From assembly GCA_050293315.1 (NCBI GenBank), contig JBNKMS010000010.1, forward strand, positions 1 to 64,000: 64,000 nt of DNA, in the 5' to 3' direction. The notes under the pieces were generated by a model that saw only the letters and a program-made list of their open reading frames with translations, searched no databases and was not told the origin of the DNA. The translations under genes were made by a program, and so were the position numbers. This document shows positions 1-8,644 of the stretch, piece after piece. The stretch is from CBFDBF01 sp050293315 (GTDB lineage Bacteria; Pseudomonadota; Gammaproteobacteria; Chromatiales; Chromatiaceae). Within the stretch, counting starts at the first letter, position 1; each line of letters opens with the position of its first letter.

Positions 1-140
1 GGCCCTCTTCCGCGGGACAGGGAAGTCCCGTCGGAAGAGCCCCGAATGGGACGAGAAGCGCAGGGCACCCGTAGGGGGTAACACTCGGGCGCGGTTTTCT
101 TTCGTCCCTTTCTTTTGCGCGTACAAAAGAAAGGGACTTG
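1..140. repeat. Two intergenic hairpins, likely dispersed repeat
   Basis: This stretch has no gene. It holds two strong inverted repeats. The first pairs 5-18 with 25-39 around a 6-base loop, with one unpaired base in the right arm. The second is a perfect 14-base inverted repeat (104-117 with 124-137, arms GTCCCTTTCTTTTG) around a 6-base loop. Neither is followed by a T-run, so they do not look like simple terminators. The pattern of a 'gaagcgcaggg' segment leading into a CTTTCTTTTG/CAAAAGAAAG palindrome resembles intergenic repeats I recall from other proteobacterial genomes. That resemblance is from memory and was not searched. Confidence 0.55.
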
Positions 141-227
141 CAGCCTGACACAACGGTAAGAAAAAGACCCCGGTCTAGATAGGCTGCGAAACTTGTTACC
201 GGATATGACAAGAGATCATAGCCATTC

Positions 228-258
228 GGCGCAATGCCCGTTGGTTATTGCGCCCTAC
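228..258 (-). repeat. REP-like element (GTAG plus palindrome)
   Basis: Read on the minus strand, the tetranucleotide GTAG (258-255) is followed at once by a perfect 8-base inverted repeat, GGCGCAAT ... ATTGCGCC (254-247 and 235-228), with an 11-base loop. GTAG or GGAG directly 5' of a palindrome is the signature of REP elements mobilised by RAYT (Y1-type) transposases. It lies about 40 bases downstream of the GAPDH gene. It has no T-run, so it is not a classical terminator, though it could protect the 3' end of the mRNA. One copy is in view, so membership of a repeat family is inferred. Confidence 0.55.
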
Positions 259-295
259 ATCCTTGATCCAGGAGACAAGCCGCGGGATAACGTAA

Positions 296-1744
296 TTATT
301 CCGCTGGTATCCTCGGCGGATTCAACCCAACCACATCCTGCATCATGCGTATGACCTGTGAGCTGTAGCCATACTCATTGTCATACCAGACATAGAGCAC
401 AATACGGTCACCATCTACGATGGTCGCCAGTGAGTCAACTATACCGGCGTGCGCCGATCCAACCAGATCGGTGGAGACCACCTCTGGTGATGCGGTGTAG
501 TCGATCTGGTCCTGCATCTGGGAGTGCAGCGCAACCTCACGCAGATAGTCATTCACCTCCTGCTTGCTGGTCACCGTCTCCAGATTAAGGTTCATGATGG
601 CCATAGAGATGTTCGGGGTCGGTACCCGAATGGCATTACCGGTCAGCTTACCGGCCAGCTCAGGCAATGCCTTGCCCACAGCCTTGGCGGCACCGGTAGT
701 GGTTAACACTAGATTAAGTGGCGCACTACGACCACGGCGATCACCTTTGTGATAGTTATCGATCAGGTTCTGGTCATTGGTGTAGGAGTGCACCGTCTCG
801 ATGTGGCCATTCTTGATCCCAAACTTGTCGTTTACTGCCTTCAGTACAGGCGTAATGGCGTTAGTGGTACAGGATGCCGCACTAAGGATGGTATCGGACG
901 GCTCGATATCTCCATGATTTACACCATAGACGATATTCTTTATCTCTCCCTTACCCGGGGCCGTCAGGATGACCTTGGAGGCGCCAGGGGTGCTGGTGTG
1001 TTGGCCCAGCCCCTCTTCGTCCCGCCAGATACCGGTATTATCGACCACCAGGGCATTGCTGATGCCGAACTTGGTGTAATCCACATCTTTTGGCGAGTCG
1101 GCATAAATGAACTGTATGTAGTTACCGTTGGCTATGATCGCATTGTGCTCTTCATCGATTCGAATAGAACCGTTGAATGGGCCGTGGACCGAATCACGAC
1201 GCAGCAGGCTGGCCCGCTTGCGTAGATCACCCTCCCTGCCACCACGTACCACCACGGCACGCAGCCGCATCTTGTTACCAGCACCAGTACGCGCAATCAG
1301 CATCCGTGCCAGCAGGCGGCCGATACGACCAAAGCCGTAGAGCACTACATCCTGTGGCTCCTCCAGGATGCTGCCTCTGCCGGTGTTTATACTAGCCAGC
1401 TCTTGCGCCAGGAAATCCTCAATGCTCGGATTGCCATCCGTATGGATATATTGGTGGCAGAGCTTGCCCAGATCGATACGGGCAGAGGCCAGGTCCATAC
1501 TGGAGAGCGCCTCCAACATTGCATAGCTCTTGCTGATATCCAGCTCCTCACCCACCATCTGACGCGAAAAGCGGTGGGCCTTGAGGATATCGATCGTGGA
1601 GTGGTGCATCAGGCGACGGCCAAAGATCCGTATTGTTATGCCATGATCGCGATAAATTTGACCTATAAGCGGAACCATCTTCTCCGCCAGCTCCTGGCGC
1701 TGTTTCCACTCCTGAAGGTATGTGTCACTCGATTTTCTGTCCAT
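296..1744 (-). CDS. gap: Glyceraldehyde-3-phosphate dehydrogenase, long form
   Basis: NAD(P)-dependent oxidation and phosphorylation of glyceraldehyde 3-phosphate in cytosolic glycolysis or gluconeogenesis. The protein has 482 residues, against about 335 for ordinary GAPDH. The Rossmann motif GFGRIGR begins near residue 137 and the catalytic cysteine motif ASCTTN lies near 290-294. The extra length is an N-terminal region of roughly 130 residues, helical in appearance, found in a subset of proteobacterial GAPDHs. I start it at the ATG of MDRKSSD (1744); eight residues further upstream are open only from a TTG and look like leader. The gene stands alone, with a short upstream gap for a promoter and a REP-like element downstream. 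Coenzyme preference and metabolic direction cannot be read from the sequence. Confidence 0.9.
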   Translation of the reverse strand: MDRKSSDTYLQEWKQRQELAEKMVPLIGQIYRDHGITIRIFGRRLMHHSTIDILKAHRFSRQMVGEELDISKSYAMLEALSSMDLASARIDLGKLCHQYIHTDGNPSIEDFLAQELASINTGRGSILEEPQDVVLYGFGRIGRLLARMLIARTGAGNKMRLRAVVVRGGREGDLRKRASLLRRDSVHGPFNGSIRIDEEHNAIIANGNYIQFIYADSPKDVDYTKFGISNALVVDNTGIWRDEEGLGQHTSTPGASKVILTAPGKGEIKNIVYGVNHGDIEPSDTILSAASCTTNAITPVLKAVNDKFGIKNGHIETVHSYTNDQNLIDNYHKGDRRGRSAPLNLVLTTTGAAKAVGKALPELAGKLTGNAIRVPTPNISMAIMNLNLETVTSKQEVNDYLREVALHSQMQDQIDYTASPEVVSTDLVGSAHAGIVDSLATIVDGDRIVLYVWYDNEYGYSSQVIRMMQDVVGLNPPRIPAE

Positions 1745-1860
1745 CAATAACCCTATATACAATAACAAAGCCTCTGCCCCCTATGATATCAAATAGGGAT
1801 AGGCGAGGCCTCTAATAATTACTAATAACCATATGAATTTTATTGAAAAACCAGTCACTC

Positions 1861-2826
1861 TCAGCGTGTAGAGCTGGTTGCCCTCTTCAAGTCCCAGATA
1901 CGCACACTGGCATCATCACTGGTAGTGGCCATATAGCGCCCATCTCTGGAGACCGTCACCACCGCCCCACAGAGATCGTGCTTCTGAAAACGCCGCACCG
2001 TCTTGCCGGTTGCAGCATCCAGGATCAACACCGAACTGTCTGTCTGTCGGCTGATGCTGGCCAGATGCTTGCCATCAGGCATAAAGGCGATCCGATTGAT
2101 CCGACCAAAGTGCTCTGTCTTTATATGCTGCAGTGCTCCACTCGCAAGCTCCCAGCGGTAGAGGTAGAACCAGCCGGCCCCATAGAGGTAACGCCCGTCT
2201 GGCGAGAACTCCAGGGTGGCAGAGATGTTGCGGGACTGGTCAAAGTAGCGCGGCTGTTCACCGATCCGCCAGTAGGCCAACTCTCCATCCGATCCGGATG
2301 CGGCAAACCTGCCACGGACCGCATCCAGTGCAACCGCTCCGATATATCCCTCATGGATCTTCCAGGCGTGGAGTAGTTCGCCGGTGGATAGTCGCCATAG
2401 CCGGACCTGGCCATCAACGTGTCCGGTCAGAATCCTATCGGCACTGTCATCGGCCACCAGGTGGCGTATCCTTGACGGGGTTCTCCACTCTCTCTTCAGC
2501 CGCCCTTTAAGGTCCCACTCACTGATCATACCGTCGTAACCGCCACTGATAAGGCGCGACCCGCCACGCACAAAGTGAATACCGGTCACCGCCATCTTGT
2601 GGCCGCGCCAGCGGGCCAGGGCCTTGCCCCCGTCCAGACGCCACAGCTGCAACCAACCAGCTGTACCTCCGGAGGCGAGTAGCTTGGAGTCCGGGCTTAT
2701 CGCCAGGGCAGTGCCGCCACTGCTATGTACATCGTCCAGGATAAGATCGGCACGCTGTCCCTGTGGTGGCAGCGTTACGCAACCGGCAAGCAGCACCAAC
2801 AGCAGCAATACGTACAACTGCTTCAT
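1861..2826 (-). CDS. WD40-repeat lipoprotein
   Basis: A 321-residue protein with a lipoprotein signal (KQLYVLLLLVLLAGC, lipobox LAGC), so the mature protein should be lipid-anchored. The rest is a run of WD40-type repeats, about six or seven, with typical endings such as LQLWRLDGG, VRLWRLSTG and VRIWDLKR, which predicts a beta-propeller for protein contacts. An open stretch of 17 residues runs upstream into lysS, but the signal peptide fixes the start at 2826, 13 bases after the lysS stop, so the two are probably cotranscribed. Its partner and function are unknown. The lipobox supports the membrane anchor; inner versus outer membrane is not decided. Confidence 0.75.
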   Translation of the reverse strand: MKQLYVLLLLVLLAGCVTLPPQGQRADLILDDVHSSGGTALAISPDSKLLASGGTAGWLQLWRLDGGKALARWRGHKMAVTGIHFVRGGSRLISGGYDGMISEWDLKGRLKREWRTPSRIRHLVADDSADRILTGHVDGQVRLWRLSTGELLHAWKIHEGYIGAVALDAVRGRFAASGSDGELAYWRIGEQPRYFDQSRNISATLEFSPDGRYLYGAGWFYLYRWELASGALQHIKTEHFGRINRIAFMPDGKHLASISRQTDSSVLILDAATGKTVRRFQKHDLCGAVVTVSRDGRYMATTSDDASVRIWDLKRATSSTR

Positions 2827-2839
2827 ATTGACAGCCACT

Positions 2840-4372
2840 CTACTCGGGACGCATCTGCGGGAACAGCAATACATCACGAATCGAGGAGGAGTCGGTCAGC
2901 AGCATCACCAGCCGGTCGATCCCGATCCCCTCTCCTGCTGTAGGAGGCATTCCGTGCTCCAGGGCGCGCACATAATCGGCATCGAACAGCATCGCCTCAT
3001 CATCGCCGGCCTCCTTCTCCTCCACCTGCTTGCGGAAGCGCTCGGCCTGGTCCTCTGCATCATTCAGCTCCGAGAAGCCGTTGGCGATCTCACGACCACC
3101 GACAAAGAACTCAAACCGATCGGTAACAAACGGGTCACTGTCACTGCGCCGCGCCAACGGGGATACCTCGGTGGGATAGGCAGTGATGAAGGTTGGATGC
3201 ATCAACCTATGCTCCACCGTTTTCTCAAATATCTCGATCTGTACCTTACCCAGGCCATAGGACTCCTTCAGCGGGATCTCCAGCCGCTCGGCGATAGCAC
3301 GTGCTGCATCCAGATCATCCAGCTCAGCCTCTTTGATCTCCGGGTTAAACCTCAGGATCGATTCCTTGACCGTCATGCGGGTAAAGGGGGCCGCAAAGTC
3401 ATAGCTCTCACCCTGGTAGTTGACCACACTGCTGCCCAGCACCTCGGTCGTGATCCGGCGCAGCATATCCTCTGTCAGGTCCATCAGGTCGTTAAAGTCC
3501 GCATAGGCCTGATAGAACTCCAGCATGGTAAATTCCGGATTGTGCCGGGTGGAGAGCCCCTCGTTACGGAAGCTGCGGTTGATCTCATAGACCCGCTCAA
3601 AGCCGCCGACCACCAGCCGCTTGAGGTAGAGCTCCGGGGCGATACGCAGGAATAGCTCCATATCCAGGGCGTTGTGTCTGGTGGCAAACGGACGCGCCGC
3701 CGCACCACCCGGAATGGCGTGCATCATAGGGGTCTCAACCTCAAGAAACGCGCGTTCATTCAGGTAGTTACGGATAAATTGCACCACCTGGGTACGGACC
3801 CTGAAGGTCTGGCGTGAGGTCTCATTGACGATCAAATCGAGATACCGCTGGCGGTAACACTGCTCCGGATCATCGAAGGCGTCAAACACCTTGCCGTCCG
3901 CCTCTTTCACCACCGGCAGTGGCCGCAGCGCCTTGGTCAACATACGCAACCCGTCACAACGCAGTGAGAGTTCGCCCGTCTTGGTCTTAAACAGCTGTCC
4001 CTCGGCACCGATGATATCTCCAAGGTCCCACTGCTTTTTGAACTCCTCGTTGTAGAATCCCTCCGGTAGGGAGTCGCGCTGTACAAACAGCTGGATCCTC
4101 CCCGACATATCCTGAATATGGGCAAAGCTCGCCTTACCCATGATACGGCGACTCATCAGACGTCCGGCTACACTTGCACGGATGGCTAGCTGCTCCAACT
4201 CCTCCGCGCTCTTATCGCCATACTCGGCATGCAGTTCACCCGCCATAACGTTGCGGCGGAAGTCATTGGGAAAGGCCACCCCCTGCTCGCGCAGTCGGGC
4301 CAACTTTTCACGCCGCTGGGCTATTAGCTTGTTTTCGTCCTGCTGCTCTTCTCTGCTATTTTCGTCACTCAT
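2840..4372 (-). CDS. lysS: Lysyl-tRNA synthetase (class II)
   Basis: Charges tRNA-Lys with lysine in the cytosol. The 510 residues match the bacterial class II LysRS length (E. coli 505). An N-terminal OB-fold anticodon-binding region (about 60-165) precedes the catalytic core with motif 1 (FLEVETPMM), motif 2 (FRNEGLSTRHNPEFTMLE) and motif 3 (GEGIGIDRLVML) near the C terminus. The N terminus is charged (ENSREEQQDENK), as is common in the family. It lies 3 bases after prfB, the same prfB-lysS pairing as in E. coli, and is followed by the WD40 lipoprotein gene. Confidence 0.97.
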   Translation of the reverse strand: MSDENSREEQQDENKLIAQRREKLARLREQGVAFPNDFRRNVMAGELHAEYGDKSAEELEQLAIRASVAGRLMSRRIMGKASFAHIQDMSGRIQLFVQRDSLPEGFYNEEFKKQWDLGDIIGAEGQLFKTKTGELSLRCDGLRMLTKALRPLPVVKEADGKVFDAFDDPEQCYRQRYLDLIVNETSRQTFRVRTQVVQFIRNYLNERAFLEVETPMMHAIPGGAAARPFATRHNALDMELFLRIAPELYLKRLVVGGFERVYEINRSFRNEGLSTRHNPEFTMLEFYQAYADFNDLMDLTEDMLRRITTEVLGSSVVNYQGESYDFAAPFTRMTVKESILRFNPEIKEAELDDLDAARAIAERLEIPLKESYGLGKVQIEIFEKTVEHRLMHPTFITAYPTEVSPLARRSDSDPFVTDRFEFFVGGREIANGFSELNDAEDQAERFRKQVEEKEAGDDEAMLFDADYVRALEHGMPPTAGEGIGIDRLVMLLTDSSSIRDVLLFPQMRPE

Positions 4373-4375
4373 TGG

Positions 4376-5474
4376 TTACAACCCGCTCTTTAAACTGGCT
4401 TCAATAAATAGATCCAGGCCACCATCCAGCACCGCCTGGGTATTACCTGTCTCAACCCCGGTGCGCAGATCCTTGATCCGCGACTGATCCAGCACATAGG
4501 AGCGTATCTGACTGCCCCAGCCGATATCCGCCTTGGTATCCTCCAACGCCTGGGCACTCTCGTTGCGTTTCTGCATCTCCAGCTCGTAGAGCTTGGCCTT
4601 TAACTGCTTCCATGCCTGATCACGGTTCTTATGCTGGGAGCGATCATTCTGACACTGTACCACGATGCCGGTCGGCTCGTGGGTCAGACGAATCGCTGAA
4701 TCGGTCTTGTTAACGTGCTGACCGCCGGCCCCGGAGGCGCGGTATGTATCGGTCCTCACATCCGCTGGATTGATCTCTATCTCCACACTGTCATCAACCT
4801 CCGGCGAGACAAACACCGAGGCAAACGATGTGTGGCGACGGTTACCTGAATCAAACGGGGACTTGCGTACCAGTCGATGCACACCGGTCTCGCTACGCAG
4901 CCAGCCGAAGGCGTACTCACCGCTGAATTTGACGGTGGCAGATTTGATCCCTGCCACCTCACCGGATGAGACCTCCATCAGCTCGCTGTTGAAGCCGTGG
5001 GCCTCACCCCAGCGCAGATACATACGCAACAGCATCTCCGCCCAGTCCTGGGCCTCGGTGCCACCTGAACCTGCCTGGATATCGAGAAAGGCGTTGCTGC
5101 TGTCCATCTCGCCGGAGAACATACGGCGAAACTCCAGGTCGAAGACGCGCTTCTCGTAGCCCTCAAGTTCGGTGACTACCGCGCCTACGGTCTCGTCATC
5201 ATCCTCTTCAACCGCCATCTCCAGCAGCCCGGAGGCATCCTCCAGACCTGCATGTAGCTCATCCAGGGTGGCTACCACACCCTCAAGGGCAGCGCGCTCC
5301 TTGCCCAGCGCCTGGGCCTGTTCGGGATTGTTCCAGATCTCGGGGTCCTCTAACTCCCGCATTACCTCGGTCAGCTTTTCCCGCTTTCCCGCATAGTCAA
5401 AGATACCCCCTCAGGGATTCACTACGCCCCCTTAGCTCGCTGATTTTATTGGTAATTGGATTGAGATCCCGCAC
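4376..5474 (-). CDS. prfB: Peptide chain release factor 2 (frameshifted)
   Basis: Releases finished peptides at UGA and UAA stop codons. The GGQ motif (GAGGQHVNKTDS) and the RF2-specific SPF tripeptide (KSPFDSGNRR) are both present. The gene needs a programmed +1 frameshift. A short frame starts at a GTG (5474) with GAGGGG six bases upstream, encodes a typical RF2 N terminus (RDLNPITNKISEL) and ends at an in-frame TGA (5399-5397). Reading then continues at GAC (5398) as DYAGKREKLTEVMREL. The shifted product has 365 residues, the normal RF2 length. An annotation that starts only at the ATG at 5362 would miss about 37 residues. Confidence 0.95.
5396..5411 (-). promoter_or_regulatory. RF2 programmed +1 frameshift site
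   Basis: On the minus strand the sequence reads AGG GGG TAT CTT TGA C, the same as the classical E. coli prfB slippery site. It has an internal Shine-Dalgarno (AGGGGG), a slip codon CTT, an in-frame TGA and a following C. Low RF2 lets the ribosome pause at UGA and slip +1, so RF2 controls its own synthesis. The mechanism is established for this family; the site itself is seen directly. Confidence 0.95.
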
Positions 5475-5752
5475 GCTCTGCCCCTCTTTCGAAATTAGCG
5501 CGCATATTACACCACAGGGCAAAAAATTACATGCATACCTGAGGCGAATCGCCTTGCCTGCACTGCGGTAGTGTACCGTGGTCTATAGCGGTCATCGAAT
5601 AGGCACTGCGATTGAGGTGATCCCTTTCTATATCGATGTGATGAAAATTGCTCTATCAATCCACACCAAATATGTGGAATATTATAACGGTGGATGGAGT
5701 TATTCGATGCAACTCGCTCCTCAATTGCATTCAACATCAGGAGGTGTCAAGC

Positions 5753-6814
5753 ATGAAGATTAGTTGGATATTTGTAATTACATTACTATTTACAGGCACT
5801 GCCTCAGCCGTAGTCGATCCTGAAATTATTCAGTGGCGTGCGAATAACAACGTAGTGTTTGTCAATTCACTTTATCAGGGGGTGCTTGGCAGGCTACCTA
5901 CTCAAGAGGAATTGGGAGATTCGTTAGCAAAAATAGCCTCCAATACCCCTCCTATCACTATGGGCCGCGGCGAGGCGTTTTGGTCACTTCTGGGAAGCCA
6001 GGAATATAATAGGTTGTTTGGTAGCGTACAGGGCGAGTATGAAGTTTTCTTTAAATCACCAACAATGGATGTTGAGTGGTCAAACAGGACATGGTGTAAC
6101 TGCTACTATTTCACCAAAGATCCTGCTTTGTCTATTGGTTTGCGGCCAGCAATGCAGTATGTCGGCACACAAACACCCTGGAGAAGTTACAACTTTACAG
6201 CCGCTAGAGCTGTTCAACGCATGTATGCAGTATACGATGCAAATACATGTCCACGCACTGACTGCGGGATGAATGCATCCGATGTAGCAGCATTTTTTGA
6301 ACGTTTAAATAATAGCGGTAATAGTCGACAAAGCAGCAATACTAACCTCGTACGTGACACTAATTTCTCCAATTTCATGAGTGGACCATGGGGTAGTAAT
6401 GTACTGTACGGCCAAAATGGTATCTGGTGGAACTCAAATAACGCTCAAACCATAGCGCAAACAGTAAATCTTTCAGGTGGAGCCATCCCTACGGCCCTGC
6501 GTATAGTCAACTCTTCAGGAAGAGCTGCCCATGTTTTTGGCACGACCGCACAAAGGATTAATGTACAACGTGGAGGAACATATCAGATCAGTTTTTTTGG
6601 TTATGCAAGAGACCTGGCCTCGAACGGTGGTATTGTAATAACAGTGGATCCGCAATGGAAAGTGCAACCAATAAGCATGCCCAGCGGCACATACGATTGG
6701 CAAAAATTCACAGGCACTTTTGTAGCATCTGATGATTACATTGATCTGCGGATAATCTCGCAAGATCGCGGCGAAATCCTAATAAGTTCAATGAGTATGG
6801 TGCGAATACAGTAA
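5753..6814 (+). CDS. Secreted DUF4214-like protein with jelly-roll C-terminus
   Basis: A 353-residue protein with a clear signal peptide (MKISWIFVITLLFTGTASA, then VVDPEI), so it is exported. Residues about 30-70 (FVNSLYQGVLGRLPTQEEL) resemble the DUF4214 repeat unit FV..LY..VLGR.P. The C-terminal 140 residues look like a carbohydrate-binding (CBM4/9-type) beta-sandwich: a DTNFS start, conserved W, and an ending of alternating hydrophobic strands. The start at 5753 is set by AGGAGGT seven bases upstream; an open stretch of 35 residues before it is not coding. The gene is AT-richer than its neighbours and lies beside the MSHA locus, on the opposite strand to mshE. I do not recognise the full protein. 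A surface or sugar-binding role is inferred. Confidence 0.7.
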   Translation: MKISWIFVITLLFTGTASAVVDPEIIQWRANNNVVFVNSLYQGVLGRLPTQEELGDSLAKIASNTPPITMGRGEAFWSLLGSQEYNRLFGSVQGEYEVFFKSPTMDVEWSNRTWCNCYYFTKDPALSIGLRPAMQYVGTQTPWRSYNFTAARAVQRMYAVYDANTCPRTDCGMNASDVAAFFERLNNSGNSRQSSNTNLVRDTNFSNFMSGPWGSNVLYGQNGIWWNSNNAQTIAQTVNLSGGAIPTALRIVNSSGRAAHVFGTTAQRINVQRGGTYQISFFGYARDLASNGGIVITVDPQWKVQPISMPSGTYDWQKFTGTFVASDDYIDLRIISQDRGEILISSMSMVRIQ

Positions 6815-6859
6815 AACAAGGGTAGGCGCATCTGTTGATGTTAGATTGGCATATAACCA

Positions 6860-6885
6860 GGGGATGCAACGGTATCCCCTTTTTT
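6860..6885 (+). terminator. Rho-independent terminator
   Basis: Stem GGGGAT / ATCCCC with an 8-base loop, followed by six T residues. It lies 45 bases after the stop of the secreted DUF4214-like gene and ends plus-strand transcription before the convergent mshE. Confidence 0.8.
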
Positions 6886-6913
6886 ATGCTGCAACTGTAG
6901 CGCGAGGTATAGC

Positions 6914-8629
6914 TCAGCTATCGGTATCACCGGCGACGGCTATCACCTCTTCCAGGGTTGTTATCCCCTGTAGCGCATAATCAAGTGCTGCCTTACCCAA
7001 AGGCCTGAAACTTTTGCTCCTTGCAGCCGCCTCCGAAAAGGCGTGGATATCATTTGAGCGCAAGGCCGCGAGCATATCACCATCCAGTTGCAACAATTCA
7101 TACACCCCGATCCTTCCACGATAGCCACGTTTATTACATCTAGCGCAGCCCTTGCCGTGATAAAACTTGGTGTCGGCCGGAATATCACTACCGTTGCCTG
7201 CGAGCCATGCCAACTGCTGCTCATCAAGCTGCAGCTCTCTCTTACAGTCCGGACATATCTTACGCATCAACCGCTGGGCAATGATGCAGAGCAGCGCTGA
7301 GGCGATGAGATATCCTGGAATCCCCATATCGAGCAGACGGCTGATGGTGCCGATAGAGCTGTTGGTGTGTAGGGTGGAGAGCACCAGATGGCCGGTAATA
7401 GAAGCACGTAGACCGATCTGCGCCGTCTCATGGTCACGCATCTCACCCACCAGCAGGATGTCCGGATCCTGACGCAATGCGGTACGCAATACCCGGCTGA
7501 AGTCCAGATTAATCCTGCTGTTGATCTGAACCTGGTTGATCCTGGGCATGCTGTACTCCACCGGATCTTCTACCGTGATAATCTTCTTCTCCGGTACATT
7601 CAGCTCTTGCAGTGCCGCGTACAGGGTGGTGGTCTTACCGCTACCGGTCGGCCCGGTAACCAATACCAGGCCGTGTGGGCGATGAACGAATGAGCGTACA
7701 TCTTTGAGCATCGCATCCTGGATACCAAGCTCTTCCATAGTCAGGATGCCAGAGCTCTGATCCAGCAGACGCATCACTACCACCTCGCCATGCTGGGCCG
7801 GCATGGTAGAGAGGCGAACATCTATACTGTGGTCCCTGACCTTGATCTGAAAACGCCCATCCTGGGGCAGACGCTTCTCTGATATATCAAGATTTGCCAA
7901 CAACTTCAGTCGCTGCACCAGCGCCGAAGCGATGCGCTTTTCGCTCATTATATGTTCTTGCAGTACACCATCGACCCGCTGCCTTACTCTCAATACATCT
8001 TCGTCCGGTTCTATGTGGATATCAGACGCCTTGGCCTTGATCGCATCTTCGAACAGCGTATGTAGCAGGCGAAATACCGGGGCCTCGCTATCCTCACTGC
8101 TCTGCATCATCAGGCCGAGATCAATATCTCTTTGCGATAACTCATCGTCCAACTCACCTGCCAGACTCGTCAGCGCCTCGCTGCTCTGATACGCCATATC
8201 CAGCGCCAACAGCAGATCGCTCTCTCTCACTACCGCCTGCCTGATATCACGCTTCAGCAGCTTGCCAATATAGTCGTAGGCATGTAGGTCTGTTGGATCA
8301 GCCATACCGACCAGGGCGGCTGTCTCTCCTGCCTCCAGTACCAGTACACGATGACGTCGCGCCTGCACCTCAGGTAGTAATCGCGCAACTTCCGGATTCA
8401 GCTTGTACTCACGAAGATCGATATAAGGGATGTTGAGTTGATGTGAGAGGAAGTTCAGCAGGTTACTCTCTTCGACATAACCGAGCTCAACCAGGGTATT
8501 ACCCAGTTTATGTCCGGAGCGCTTCTGCTCCTGCAGCGCCGCCTGTAGTTGCGCCTCGGAGATGATACCGTTCTCAACCAGCAGATCGCCTATCCTGATC
8601 CGGCGGCGGCTCTGTTGTTCTAGCTGCAT
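6914..8629 (-). CDS. mshE: MSHA pilus assembly ATPase MshE
   Basis: Hexameric GspE/PilB-family ATPase that drives pilin polymerisation from the cytosolic side. It has 571 residues. The N-terminal MshEN domain has two tandem 24-residue motifs (12-35 beginning RIGDLLVENG, 41-64 beginning KLGNTLVELG) separated by five residues. This is the arrangement that binds cyclic-di-GMP in Vibrio cholerae MshE. Walker A (GPTGSGKT) is at 326-333, followed by the Asp box, Walker B (DPDILLVGEMRD) and His box. A CxxC pair of motifs (CPDC, CARC) near the C terminus probably binds zinc. It is the last gene of the minus-strand msh run, 15 bases after mshN. Confidence 0.93.
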   Translation of the reverse strand: MQLEQQSRRRIRIGDLLVENGIISEAQLQAALQEQKRSGHKLGNTLVELGYVEESNLLNFLSHQLNIPYIDLREYKLNPEVARLLPEVQARRHRVLVLEAGETAALVGMADPTDLHAYDYIGKLLKRDIRQAVVRESDLLLALDMAYQSSEALTSLAGELDDELSQRDIDLGLMMQSSEDSEAPVFRLLHTLFEDAIKAKASDIHIEPDEDVLRVRQRVDGVLQEHIMSEKRIASALVQRLKLLANLDISEKRLPQDGRFQIKVRDHSIDVRLSTMPAQHGEVVVMRLLDQSSGILTMEELGIQDAMLKDVRSFVHRPHGLVLVTGPTGSGKTTTLYAALQELNVPEKKIITVEDPVEYSMPRINQVQINSRINLDFSRVLRTALRQDPDILLVGEMRDHETAQIGLRASITGHLVLSTLHTNSSIGTISRLLDMGIPGYLIASALLCIIAQRLMRKICPDCKRELQLDEQQLAWLAGNGSDIPADTKFYHGKGCARCNKRGYRGRIGVYELLQLDGDMLAALRSNDIHAFSEAAARSKSFRPLGKAALDYALQGITTLEEVIAVAGDTDS

Positions 8630-8644
8630 ACCCAGCCCTCCACT

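Noticed and set aside
749..1225. A 158-residue plus-strand open frame antisense to GAPDH
   Set aside because: It is the shadow of a well-conserved gene, with no domain and no ribosome site of its own.
1769..1860. Hairpin CCCTAT/ATAGGG between GAPDH and the WD40 gene as a terminator
   Set aside because: A stem is present, but no T-run follows on the minus strand; the call as a terminator was not supported.
2597..3655. A 352-residue plus-strand open frame antisense to lysS
   Set aside because: It lies fully against the lysS and WD40 genes, has no recognisable domain, and its composition (His/Gln/Leu-rich) is that of an antisense frame.
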